NCBI GenBank assembly: GCA_029298735.1
Contig: JANSLP010000248.1
Coordinates: 1-50,024 of the forward strand
DNA length: 50,024 bases
Source: Ophiostoma sp. CBS 140.51
Taxonomy: Eukaryota > Ascomycota > Sordariomycetes > Ophiostomatales > Ophiostomataceae
Reading direction: 5' to 3'
Shown here: one piece after another, positions 20,575 through 31,025 of the stretch
How the letters are laid out: every line of letters begins with the position of its first letter
How positions within the stretch are numbered: the first letter of the stretch is position 1
Notes under the pieces: model-generated
Seen by the model: only the letters and a program-made list of their open reading frames with translations
Told to the model about the DNA's origin: nothing
Database searches by the model: none
Position numbers and translations under genes: made by a program

Positions 20575-22396
20575 TCACAGACTCCCATTCGGACTGTACG
20601 CATACTCGTACACTCCGTCCCGCTCCATCCACGCCACACCATCCCGGTGGCCACATCGACCCACTAGCTGCCGCAGCAGCGCCACATTAACGCCAGAGTA
20701 CTTGGTGGACGTTGTCTCCGTCGTGGCTTTGGCGGCTTCGCCATTTGCCGGGAGCGGCGCACCCGTACTCTTTTCGACGTCATCCTCGCCCACGACGAAC
20801 CACGGACTCGTCGTGCACGTCTGCTCGCCCGCGTTCCACGTCCACGCCAGGCACTTGCTGTTGTACGAGTAGAGGCCGGCGAATCGTCGCTGGAGGTTGT
20901 CTGCACCGCCGCTCTCGCCCTCCCCATCATCACCCGCACATAGGACACGACACGCCTCAGGGGAGCCGACATTCTCTGTGGTGGACGTCACAAGCGCCGA
21001 CGAGGACGAGTCATCACCGGGAACACCAACAAAGTCGCGGCCCCTGTGGATGGGCTGGTGGTGCAGGGCGGCCACCGTTGGCCTCCCATAGATGGCCCAT
21101 AGATCGCCCCAGGCAATGGCTGGAGCCAGGAAACCTGGTGAGGTACCGTCGGCCGGAGTGCCGCCGCGCTTTCCAGAGTCGATCTGCTCAAATATGGCGC
21201 CGACACTGCGCATCTGCTCGGGCTGGGCGAGCGCATGGAACGACACGAGCGGCATGCAGAAACGGTCGGCGCTGATGCGCGTAGCGCTCGGGCGGGCGCC
21301 ATTGAAGAGTCGCGCGAACCGTTCATCGAGGTAGACGCCGACGCGCATCAGCGTGGTCGCAAGCAGCTTGTCGCCCCATGTTTCGGTGATGGAGTCGACG
21401 TAGGCCTGGTGGAGGAGTGGCGGCGCCAGACCGTTGCTGTAGCTGTTGGCGGTGCCGCTGTTCTTGCGGTTTGAGGCCGCCGCCGCCAGGACACGGCTAC
21501 TACCGCTTCCTAGGAGAAGAGTGAGCGCCTCTCTTGACAAGACGACGGCTGAGCCGCCGTGGGCGAATCGTCCACGGAAGTCACCCACGGCGTTGCCAAT
21601 GTAGTGCGGCACGGTGTGGTCGAGGTGTGCTAACAACAGACGGAGCGAGGAAGGGATTACAAAGGTGTCGTCGTCGAGGAGGAGGTACCAGTTCTTGTTC
21701 GGCATTGTCTGGTATGCGAGTTCGAGGCCGGGGATGAACTAATACGTTAGTGTGCGAAGCATCGAGGGGAACAGATTTGTAAGCTTCTCTTACCTTCATC
21801 GCATCCAGCTCCCAGCCGGACGATTTGCTGATGCGAATGGCCTCTGCATCGTCACCCGCCCGCACGGCTGCAGCGAGGGCCCGGTATTTCTCTGCGCGCG
21901 CACAGTTGGCCCGCGAGCCCAGGATGCCGCTGTCGAGCACGGGCGCAATGACGTCGTGGACGGTAATCTGCTGGCCCTTGTCGCCATACACAACCTCGCC
22001 GGCCCAGTCGCCAATGACCACCATGTTGTCGGCATCGACCGAGTGTGGCCGCAGGCCCAGAGCGTCAATCTGGGCACCGACGCGGTGCTGTGTGCCGTAG
22101 CCAGTCTTCAAAATGACGCCGACGTCATCATACAAAGCGGGCAGGTGGCGGCCGCCGGCCGGCAACGAGTTGGACGGGTTGGTGGCGTTTCCTAGTGGCG
22201 CGAGTGTCCAGGCTTCGAGGGATTTGGGCGGTGCTGCAAACGTGTTGACGACGCGCTGGGAGTTGAAGCGCACAGAGAGTCGGAGTGTGCTGTCGTAGGG
22301 GAGGAAGTAGTAGCAGACGGCGAGGAGGCAGAGGATGACGACGCCCGGGCGGGTCCAGCAGCGCCGCCGACGGACAGGAGATATTCTTCGTCGCAT
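20575..22396 (-). CDS. Family 31 (fringe-like) glycosyltransferase, Golgi type II membrane protein
   Basis: Predicted exons, read leftward, are 22396-21794 and 21738-20575; the 55-nt intron has GTAAGA and a CTAAC branch point, and phase 0 joins Lys to Phe. The product is 588 residues. A basic N-terminus is followed by a single hydrophobic segment at about 19-33, giving type II topology. The DxD metal/UDP-sugar motif is DDD at 223-225 within LLLDDDTFV, followed by a GGSA region typical of GT31/fringe-like enzymes. The C-terminal part has four Cys (464, 468, 497, 509) and an AWTW motif, resembling the PAN/apple-like tail seen in related fungal proteins. Such enzymes probably add beta-1,3-linked sugars to glycans in the Golgi; donor and acceptor are unknown here. 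The start ATG lies just before the RRRR cluster. Confidence 0.87.
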
Positions 22397-24493
22397 GATG
22401 TCGGTTGTGTGAGGGGGTCGTTGAGAGGTGGTGAGAGAGAAAGAACACTGTCGGAGTGAAGGAAAGGACGGGGAACAAGAAGAATAAAAGAAGGGAGACG
22501 AAAGGAAGATGGCAGAGCGTACTTTGTAGAAAAGAACGACGCACGCCGCTGTGACGGTCACATCGACCAAAGAGGTTAAAGTGAGGAGTAAAGAGGAGTC
22601 GAGCACATGAAAGCCCCGAAGATCATGAAAACTCACAAGGAAATAGGAAAAAGCAACGGCCAGGCCAGGCCAGGGGACAAAAGCACACTAGATCCAGCGA
22701 CCCATGCCGAGGGATCGGCGGTTCGCGTGCGGTGCACACTGTCTTGCTGTCCGTGCAAAGAATGCTGGACCTCTTTCACTTTTTCGACCTTCTCGACCGT
22801 TCGGGAGTGTGGCTAGATGTTTGCTCGTCTTCCCTTGTGGTCCATCGGAGGATTATGTCCGTTTGTTTCTGGCGAGACCTGTGAATGTGAAGTGAACAAA
22901 TCTCCTCGTCTTACTCTTTTGGCCTATCGCAAACAGGTCTGAGGGTTTTCTTTTCTTCAAAGGGAGAAGACGTCTGTTGGTTGTCAGTGCCCCTGATCAA
23001 GGGCGGCAAAGTCTCAAGTCTCAACGCGACTGGAGGGCGTGGAAGGCGTCACAGGGGAAAAGGCAACGGGAAAAGGGACCGGGCCAGACATGCGCATGTG
23101 AGATGGGGGGAGGTGAAGGCAGCGAGGGAAGAAAAGGGCCAGACGGAAAGACGGCAGAGAACAGAGAGAATAAACAAAGTTGGAAATAGGGGAGAGTGTA
23201 GGAGAGTGGGAAGAAACAGGGAACAACCAGGACTTGGTTTTGCGGTTGCACTGGGCCCCAACTGACCTAGCTGGCTTGGACGGAACGCGGAGAAAAGCAT
23301 AAAACGTTTAAATTGGGCCTGGACTGGCCTGGTCTGTTTGTCTGGTGCCCTGCGCAGAGACATTTTAGAGTGTAAAAATGAGTCTGCATGAAATCTTGGA
23401 TCTGGAGAGGAAGGGATCGGCCAGCCTGAATGCGCTTGAATGCACTTGGCAGCCAAACGGTCACCCAACCTTACTAAGAAACGAGACAGCGATGTCACCA
23501 TCTTGAAAATTGTTTCTGTACTCCCTCGACGACTTCATCAACGTGTTGCGAGAGCACAGCATGCTGCTGTGAAAGGCTTCTCGCATGGAAGTAAAAACGC
23601 AGAGAAGATTGAGGACGCGCAATGCCAAGAAAACGAGTCGAGAAATCGAGAGTGTCGCTTGACCAGTTGCTTGGTTGGGAACAGCGCGATTCGGGATTGC
23701 CTGCCCGCTCGCTGTAACCCTACCTATTGTCTCTGGTTAACGCCCTGTCGTGGCTGAAATATTGGGTGGGGATGGGAGAATCTGAAGGGCTCAAAGGAAC
23801 AAGATACTCTCAGCGGAAAAAAATAGCAATTGAAGGCTTTGAAGGCTTGCAATGACGGTTGTGGCGCCTTGGCTTCTAGGCTTTTGGTGGAGCTTAAGCT
23901 TCGAATGCTTGGAGCGGGCGGGAGGACGCGGAAGGGAGTGAGACAAGAAGGGATAAAAAAGAGAAAGAGAAATGGATAAAAGAAGCTTTTGACAAGAAAG
24001 GTTCAAGGGTTCACGAGAGTTTAGAGCGATGTCTTTCCCTCCTTTTTCTCAGGTAGTGAGTGTCTCTGTCTCCCTCCCATGGTCGTCCCTTCTGTTTACG
24101 TTCAGGGGCTACGAAGCGCTTCGGAGTTTGCATGGAAGGAACGATTGCACAAAAATCCACGCACAAGTGAGTACACAACATGACGGAAGGCGCGAATGAG
24201 CAACGACAACACACACGTCGACTGTGAAACGTGAAATAAGCGCTTCTTCACATATCCTTTTTGTTCTCCATTTTCTCAAAGTCATCAATTCATATCAGTC
24301 TATGGAATTATAATGCTGGGGTAATACGAAAACAAAAAAGTGAAGTACTTGTGTGAACAAGCCATGCTAACGCTGAGAATGGACAACGAACGACAGAAAA
24401 CAACAAGAAAACGGACAACAAAAACAGAAATCAACAAAACAAGTCTATCAGCAATCGACGCACGATGAGTTGTCAACAACCTCCCACAACACA
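22397..24493. other. Intergenic between glycosyltransferase and exporter genes; no gene recognised
   Basis: This 2.1 kb stretch holds the promoter of the leftward glycosyltransferase gene and the 3' flank of the leftward exporter gene. No frame has a recognisable domain. A GGCCA repeat of about three units lies at 22657-22675. Confidence 0.42.
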
Positions 24494-26182
24494 CTATGTA
24501 TACCGGCTGTGCGCCCGGATGCGCGGGCCAAGCTTGAAGAACAGCCAGGGGACGGGCAGCAGGGCAATGGCCACGAAACCCAGCAGGCTACTCGCCCAGT
24601 TGATGCCGAGCTTCTCGTACATTTGGATGGTAAACAGGGGAAAGACACTGGCCAGCGAGTAGCGGGCCAGACTGTTGGCACTGGCACCGCTAGCGACGAT
24701 ACTGCCCGTGTAGGTGTCGCCCATGTACTGCATCAGACTGATGAAAATACAAATGTTGCCCCAGGCAAAGGGGACGATGGCGAGCGTTGTGCTGATCCAG
24801 TGGACACCGTGGAAGCCGGACCAGCCGAACCAGAAGAGGCCGACAGGCAGACCGAAACTGCCAATCATGGCGGCGTACAGACGGTGCTCGGGCGGCGGCG
24901 GGGCCGGATGGAAGCGGGGGACTTGACGTTTCTTATAAATAAAAATGTCGGTCAGCAGCACCGTCAAGAGACCCAGGACCGAGCCCACGACGATGCTGAT
25001 GAAGACGAGGCCGCACTCTTCACGGCCGAAGCGATACACGATCTGGAAGACGAACGGAACCGCCGCAAAGAAGCTGAAGAGCGTGGCGAACTCGCAGGCA
25101 ACATAGAGGCACGACAGGCCGATAATGGGTTCGGCGACGAGCATGTGCAGCGGGCGGATGAGGCCGATGGTGATAAAGTTATAGATGCGCTGGGACCAGG
25201 GGATGTCCGGGCGCAAGTCTTCGGCGGGCAGAGTGATGCCGAGCTCCTTGGCCCGGCGGCGCTTGATGACTGGGTGGTACGTCTCGCGGCCAATGGCAAT
25301 GGTGAGGAGAATCGAAAAGGCAGCGAAAAAGACAATGGTCCACTGTGTCCAGCGCCAGCCCTTGCGGGTCGCAAAGGCACCGAGGACAGGACCCATGCCG
25401 GGGCCCAAAAAGGGCGTCACGATGAAGCAGGCGACGGGTAGACCGCGCTCGACGGGCCGGAACGTTTCTGTGAGTACACCAGACGCGATAGCGAGACTGG
25501 GCGACAGAGCAAAACCGGCAAAGAAGCGCAGGACACAGAGACCGGCGAGCGACGATGTCGGCACGAGAGCAGCACCGACGGTAAAGAGTAGACCAAAAGG
25601 TGTGCCGAGCAACAGGATGGGGTAGCGGCCGACGACTTCGGACAACGGACCACCGATGATGACGGGACCGATGGCGAGGGCCAGCACGTAAAACGTCAGA
25701 GGTAAGATGGCGGCGGTGCTGCTGATGCCAAACTCGAGCATCAAATCGGTATGGGCGGGGCTCATGATGGAGGTGCCGACGGACGTGGTGAAGGCGACGC
25801 TGGCGAAACAGGCGACCTGTGCCCACTTGCGGCCCTTGGACCAATTGTAGGGGTTGGCCGGGTCGGTAGCCCAGTCCCAGACGACGGGGCGGCCGTCGGC
25901 GTCGACAGTCAGGGGAAGGGGGAGAGCGTTGCTGCCGTCGGTGTTGTTGCCGTCTTCGACGACGGCGAGCTTTTCATTGTCGGTCAGACCGGCCGTCTTT
26001 TCGACAATGGCGCCGTCTGATGCCTGGTCGGCGGCCATACCGATGCCAACACCCTCAATGGTCGCTGAATCGCTGCTATGGACTGAACGGCTGGCGGCGT
26101 TGGCGGAGTCTTCCTTCTCGGGTTGGTGGAAGGTGGTCGACGTTGTGCCGACCGGTATCCGGCCGGATTCGAGGTCGGACAT
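24494..26182 (-). CDS. MFS exporter of the DHA1 family (drug/polyamine:H+ antiporter)
   Basis: This is a single-exon gene of 562 residues. About 110 hydrophilic, Ser/Asp-rich residues precede twelve predicted membrane segments, as in Tpo1-, Flr1- and Caf5-like exporters. The pre-membrane motif WDWATDPANPYNWSKGRKW is typical of this fungal subgroup. GPLSEVVGRYP lies in the loop after the second membrane segment, and the antiporter motif C is visible as TPFLGPGMGPVLGAF in the fifth. Members export polyamines, azoles or other toxic compounds across the plasma membrane; the substrate here cannot be told. The ATG is followed by an acidic leader and is the first in the frame. The large gap upstream leaves it with no obvious partner gene. 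Confidence 0.92.
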   Translation of the reverse strand: MSDLESGRIPVGTTSTTFHQPEKEDSANAASRSVHSSDSATIEGVGIGMAADQASDGAIVEKTAGLTDNEKLAVVEDGNNTDGSNALPLPLTVDADGRPVVWDWATDPANPYNWSKGRKWAQVACFASVAFTTSVGTSIMSPAHTDLMLEFGISSTAAILPLTFYVLALAIGPVIIGGPLSEVVGRYPILLLGTPFGLLFTVGAALVPTSSLAGLCVLRFFAGFALSPSLAIASGVLTETFRPVERGLPVACFIVTPFLGPGMGPVLGAFATRKGWRWTQWTIVFFAAFSILLTIAIGRETYHPVIKRRRAKELGITLPAEDLRPDIPWSQRIYNFITIGLIRPLHMLVAEPIIGLSCLYVACEFATLFSFFAAVPFVFQIVYRFGREECGLVFISIVVGSVLGLLTVLLTDIFIYKKRQVPRFHPAPPPPEHRLYAAMIGSFGLPVGLFWFGWSGFHGVHWISTTLAIVPFAWGNICIFISLMQYMGDTYTGSIVASGASANSLARYSLASVFPLFTIQMYEKLGINWASSLLGFVAIALLPVPWLFFKLGPRIRAHSRYT

Positions 26183-26287
26183 TGTGTGTGGTGTTTGGTG
26201 GGTGGGTGACTATGTATGGCCGGGTATCGTTTGTGGGTGTTGGGTATGGGAAGTCGGTATGAAAGTCAGATGAGATGCTATCTGGAC

Positions 26288-26325
26288 ATTGTTTGTTTGC
26301 GTTTGTTTGCGTTTGTTTGTGTTTG
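26288..26325. repeat. GTTTGTTTGC-type tandem repeat in exporter leader
   Basis: About four imperfect units of TTTGTTTGCG stand in tandem roughly 110 bases upstream of the exporter ATG, probably inside the 5' leader or core promoter. Confidence 0.6.
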
Positions 26326-26704
26326 TATGTCGATATGTCGGTTGTTGCTTCTTGGTATACCGTGGGTATTAAATGGAGTGAATAAACAAAGAAATAAAAT
26401 CAAAACAATGACGACAAATCAAGAATTAAGAGAATATTTGCTGAAAAGGGCAGCCGGTGGCATATATGTAAATAAATGGCAGAAAAGAGAAACGTCGACG
26501 TGAGTGGTGGCTACTTGGTGACTTGGGTGACGGGTGACTGTTGATGGCGAACGGCACTAACACCGGCTTGGATGTATTGTTTTTGGCGTGGTGTTGGCGC
26601 CAAGTCACTTGTACCTTTTTTTGCAAGTGCAAGTGGGATGTGCCGAGGGGCGGAGAATGATGAGAAAATCGAAAAGTCGGAAAACTAGAGAGCGGAGAAT
26701 GGGA

Positions 26705-26728
26705 AGACAAGACAAGACAAGACAAGAA
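26705..26728. repeat. GACAA pentanucleotide repeat
   Basis: Four to five consecutive GACAA units occur in the exporter's upstream region. This is a simple slippage-type repeat with no associated open frame. Confidence 0.6.
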
Positions 26729-29303
26729 CAAGAAAACAAGACGACGCGAGAGGGGGACCACGTCGGTAGAAAAAGAAAACGAGAAATCGGGCGACTGTGA
26801 GAAATCTAGTCAACAAGAATAAAATGCAGAAAAAACGTCCAGCTCGCAATCTAGAATGCCAATAGTGGGCAAAAGTAGAAGAAGACGCCGTTGAGAATCA
26901 ATAAACTCTTTTTGGAAAACGGCCCACGATGTAGCCCCAAAAGGAATTATGGTATGGAGAAACATTGAGAGTGAATTACTAGAGGAAAAGAGGAAAGGAG
27001 GAAAAGACCCGCATCGTGGCTTTTCTGCCCACCCAGCTGTCAATAAGTCAATAGACAGCACTAGACAACACCACCCCAACCCACATTCGTGGTGAATTGT
27101 CCATTGAGTACTCCGTGGTCTAGAAGCATGCACATTGCCTTCAATGCCCATCCAGCTACGATGAGTCCAGCTACAACGGTCAATTGAACGGCCAACGTTG
27201 GCCGCCGAACGATATCTTCCCAAATCGATCAAACGGTCAAAAAGGTCAAAGTCCAGACAAGTCGAGTGGCGGGTCAAGGCAGAGAAAGGTGAACAGGAAT
27301 AGGGGATGGGACGAGTTGTCAGCTGTGCCCCGGGCGAGTTTCCCGTCTTGGACACAATTGTCGATGCCCCCCATCTACTGTGAAATAGTTTATATGTTCA
27401 GCTGGCAGCTGGAGTCCGGCAGCCTTGCCTGATTAAGCCATATCTTGTTCAGACTCTACAAGTACTTTTCTCTTTTTCTTGACATCCCTTTCATTGCTTT
27501 TTGGATCCAAACAATCATCACGCAATGTAAATTGAAGCGAAGACAGGGCTGCAGAGATCATACCCGTATTTTGATATCCGTACATGTGTGGCTTTTTAAC
27601 CTTTCCGTGGCTGTAGTCTATTTTTTCTCGCAATCTCGATACGGCGTCTTGTTTTCGAGATCCAAAGCAGTGCGGCGTTTTCTAGGAAGCAAAAATGCAA
27701 GACAATATGTTCTAGAAAGTGGACGGAGGACGGAGTTCAATACGCCGATGCTCACACCTCGGCCATCACTTGTATTTGTCGTCTTTCATTTCAAAGCAAC
27801 TTGTATTCTCCCATCTCACTACCGAAGACGACGCTGAACAATCGTGGAATCATGAAAACCTTGTTTATCGTGCATTTCCAAAAAAAAAAAAAAAACCGAC
27901 TGTACGTAACCTGTCAGGCGGAGCAGAGGACCGCGGGATGAGGTGAACGTAGGGCGGGACGGAGGATGAAAAGTCTGGGCAAAAAAAGATGAGTAAACGA
28001 AAATTTGTTTGACAGTAGACACAAATACTGGGGGCATCACCTCGGCAAACCCACTGGAACTACGGAGTCAGTAATACGGTGGCATGGTGGTAGCGCGTGG
28101 CCAAGCGGTAAGGCTGAAGTGACTTGGCGGCTGGGTAGCACTGTTCCAGGGGTCACAGGAGAGACAAAATGGCGGGAATAATAGCGTCTCAGCGGTGTTA
28201 GACTTGGCCAGAGCCAAGCCGGGACAGCGCGAACAAAGTCTCTTACAAAGCACAACGGGTGACTACATCTCGCAGGGAGGAACAACGTCGTCACACAATT
28301 CAACGGTAATATTTCAAATCGTCTCACCTTGGCAACAAGTATCACATGCATAGTCGAGGGGAAGATAAATGTTTTTGTAAAATAATTAGAATAACGGAAA
28401 AGGAGGAGAAAATGTATTTTGTCTGCCCATATTCTGAAAACCAGGGAGTACTTTCGAGAGAGAGGCAGAGAGAGAAAAGACGTCCCAAGATCTCGACCAT
28501 CTCATCTCATCCACACATTTTGAAGAGGCCGCCGTTGCATTCTCGCATCATCTGCTCCTGTTGGCCAGCATACGGCAGTTCAAAAGAGAGAGAGAGTGTG
28601 TCAAAGACCCGTCCAGACCCCTAGTAGCGCCGTAGCGCACTACAATGCGCTGCCTGATATGCCCCAATACGGCAATATGGGGTCCAGACGGGCCCAGAAA
28701 GGGTCCACTCCTCCCTCCCGACAGACGAAGATGGAGACAAATACGAAATATGTCGTGTCTGTGCATCTTTTTCAATCTTTTGAGATTTCCCTTCCAATAG
28801 TCTGGAACCCAAATAGAACGAAAAGAAGAAAAATGGACGACGAACGGAGGGCGACCCGTTCTGTATGTATTTTCTGGCGACAGTGTGCGCATCCTGGCGA
28901 ATCACAATCGAGAACGCAAACGGAGATGCGATGGAGAGAAACGAAAGAAAAGGAAAGGAGACATACTCCGTAGACAAGGCCACGCATGCACTCAGCCTTT
29001 CGTAGACGCCGGTTCAGCCACCGTCTTGCACGGAGCCTGCATCGGCCTAGCCCGACTTGGGCATGCATATCGGTAGGGTCGAGTTTTGGATGTATTGATG
29101 CATTCTGTATCCCTTTACAGAGTTCAGCCTCGCAAGATGCCTATGCAAAAGGGAGGATGGGTAAAGAAAAGAAAAGAACATCAAATTGGTTGTCATGATA
29201 TCCCTGCGCCTGGTAACTAGTATTCCTTTGACCGTCGTCCGTCGTAATGTGCCCGTCAAACATCCTCATTATCGGAGCATTCCCTCCTTCATAGTATTGA
29301 CCT

Positions 29304-31025
29304 TCATGCAAGACGGCCCTCAACCTCTTTGGCCCACCACGGCGCCCAGTCCACAACTGTCTTGCCGTGCCGTGCTGCCTCGGCGCAAAACACCAACGCA
29401 TGGCTCCGGATAATCTCCTCCATGGTGCACCCGATAATCTCCCGCTGCGCCGTCTCGGGCACCCATCCGTGGTTCTTGACGCGGTCGACGGCCAGGATGA
29501 ATTGCCGCGTCAGGCCGTCGTCGCCGCCACCATGCCCCTTACTCTCGAGTGGCGGACGGTGCACTGTCGTCTTACCCGTCTTAAAATCTTCGACAGTAAT
29601 CGTTTCTTGGTCGGCATAAATCTCGCCGTCCACGCCGTACAGGTTGGTGTATCTGTCGCACAGTTTCTTGGTCTGGGCCACCATGTGGAACGTCGCCGTC
29701 TTGGCACCTCGGTGCTGTAGGCGGTCGGCCATGGGGTCGGCCGACAAATCAACTTCACCCTCTGGCAGAGGATCCTCATCCCAGGTCACAACCACCACTT
29801 GATCATCATTGACGTCATTGTCGCTCTCAAACACACACCGGCCGAACCAGTTGCGTTTAGCCACGTCGCTGTCGGGCGTGTCGGGGGTGTAGTCCTCTGC
29901 CAACTTTTCGAGGAGTGCCTCCTCGGCCGCGGCGGGCCCGCCCTTGACATTAAAGTCTTCAATGTCGGGCATCACAATCGACACGGGCCAGCGACGGTTG
30001 CCCGCGCCCAGTCCGCGCAGACGGTCGCCTACGTAAACACGTTTGGCAGAGTACTTGCAGTCCGGCTCGGCCGGGCACGAGAGGCAGTTGGTGGCGTTGC
30101 CCGCGGCCACCGGTTTGCGGCTTTTCCTAAAAAGCTGCAGGCTGCCGGACGACGAGACGGTCGACGGTAGGTGCGGTGCCTGGGGGCCCGAAGTGTAGGA
30201 TGCCGGTGAGCATAGCAGCCACAGCAAGACGTCGATATCGTGGCAGGATTTTGTGAGGAGCGAAGGGGCGGACGTCTTTTCGCGCCGCCAGTTGCCGCGG
30301 ACGTAGCTGTGAGTGAAGTGCCACCAGCCCACCGGCTCGGTGTGTACCACGCTCAGAATGTCGCCAATGACGCGGTCTTGCAGCAACAGCTTTCGCAGCA
30401 AGACATTGTGCGGGCTGTACCGTAGCACATGCCCAATCGAGAACACATGCTTGCTGCCAAAGTTGCCCGAGCCGTCGGCAGCGTTTTGTTGCAGGGCCCG
30501 GTGGATGGCCGCACAGTCTTCGAGGGATGTCGCTAGCGGCTTCTCGCACATAATGTGCACCCCGCCCAACGCCACCATGGCCTCGATGGCGGCCCGGTGC
30601 ATCTCGTCCTGCACACAAATAAAGACGGCATCCACGCCTTCGGGCACCCCATCCTCGCCACCGGCGGCCCGCTCCCGGCGCTGCTTCTCGTACTTGACAA
30701 AGTCACGCCAGTCGGCAAAGGACTCGCCCTCGACGGGCTCGGTACGACCTTGGGGACCCCAAATGTGCCGATGCCCAAGACCATTGCGCTTGTACGTATC
30801 CGGCTCGACGACGCCGGCGACGATGCCGTTGCTCGATGTCTCGGTGGCCTCGGCATACGTGCGGCCGCGGGAGCCCGCGCCGATGATCAGAATGCGCGGA
30901 GGGGAGGCCGACATGGGCGGCTTTTCTTTGTGCAGCAGCGGCTCGCCGCCGTCGTCCCACTCGCCGGGGCGTGTCTGTTGTGTCGGCAGGGCGTCTGCCT
31001 CTGGAAGAGTAACAGAGGGGGGCAT
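29304..31025 (-). CDS. Gfo/Idh/MocA-family NAD(P)-dependent oxidoreductase
   Basis: This is a single-exon frame of 573 residues from the ATG at 31025; a second in-frame ATG at 30914 (residue 38) starts right before the Rossmann fold and may be the true start. The dinucleotide motif GAGSRG is at 49-54, the family's EKP motif at 161-163, and the active-site region CHDID at 261-265. It is longer than the usual 350-450 residues owing to insertions, including a segment with Cys314, Cys317 and Cys323 (CLSCPAEPDCKYSA) that also occurs in a subset of the family and may bind metal. Such enzymes oxidise or reduce sugars, inositols or related polyols. The substrate is unknown, and no neighbouring sugar gene helps. 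Confidence 0.9.
   Translation of the reverse strand: MPPSVTLPEADALPTQQTRPGEWDDGGEPLLHKEKPPMSASPPRILIIGAGSRGRTYAEATETSSNGIVAGVVEPDTYKRNGLGHRHIWGPQGRTEPVEGESFADWRDFVKYEKQRRERAAGGEDGVPEGVDAVFICVQDEMHRAAIEAMVALGGVHIMCEKPLATSLEDCAAIHRALQQNAADGSGNFGSKHVFSIGHVLRYSPHNVLLRKLLLQDRVIGDILSVVHTEPVGWWHFTHSYVRGNWRREKTSAPSLLTKSCHDIDVLLWLLCSPASYTSGPQAPHLPSTVSSSGSLQLFRKSRKPVAAGNATNCLSCPAEPDCKYSAKRVYVGDRLRGLGAGNRRWPVSIVMPDIEDFNVKGGPAAAEEALLEKLAEDYTPDTPDSDVAKRNWFGRCVFESDNDVNDDQVVVVTWDEDPLPEGEVDLSADPMADRLQHRGAKTATFHMVAQTKKLCDRYTNLYGVDGEIYADQETITVEDFKTGKTTVHRPPLESKGHGGGDDGLTRQFILAVDRVKNHGWVPETAQREIIGCTMEEIIRSHALVFCAEAARHGKTVVDWAPWWAKEVEGRLA

Larger units (their letters stand above)
26183..29303. other. 3.1 kb stretch without a recognisable gene
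   Basis: This is the longest gene-free stretch in the window. It holds the exporter's promoter (to about 27000) and the oxidoreductase 3' flank. Leftward frame 26810-27355 (181 codons) is the longest, but it has a mixed, Cys/Trp/Ser-rich composition and no domain. Simple repeats occur: GTTTGTTTGC-type at about 26288-26325, GACAA units at about 26705-26728, and an A-run at about 27880-27894. A non-coding RNA, a divergent small gene with several introns or a degenerated element cannot be excluded. Confidence 0.42.

Noticed and set aside
26810..27355. 181-codon leftward frame in the large gap
   Set aside because: Composition is unlike the window's genes, with no recognisable domain or biased codons; it is probably a chance frame.
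28080..28170. tRNA-like string with GTGGCCAAGCGGTAAGGC
   Set aside because: It resembles a D-arm, but no matching acceptor stem or T-arm (GGTTCRA) follows on either strand, so a tRNA gene is not supported.
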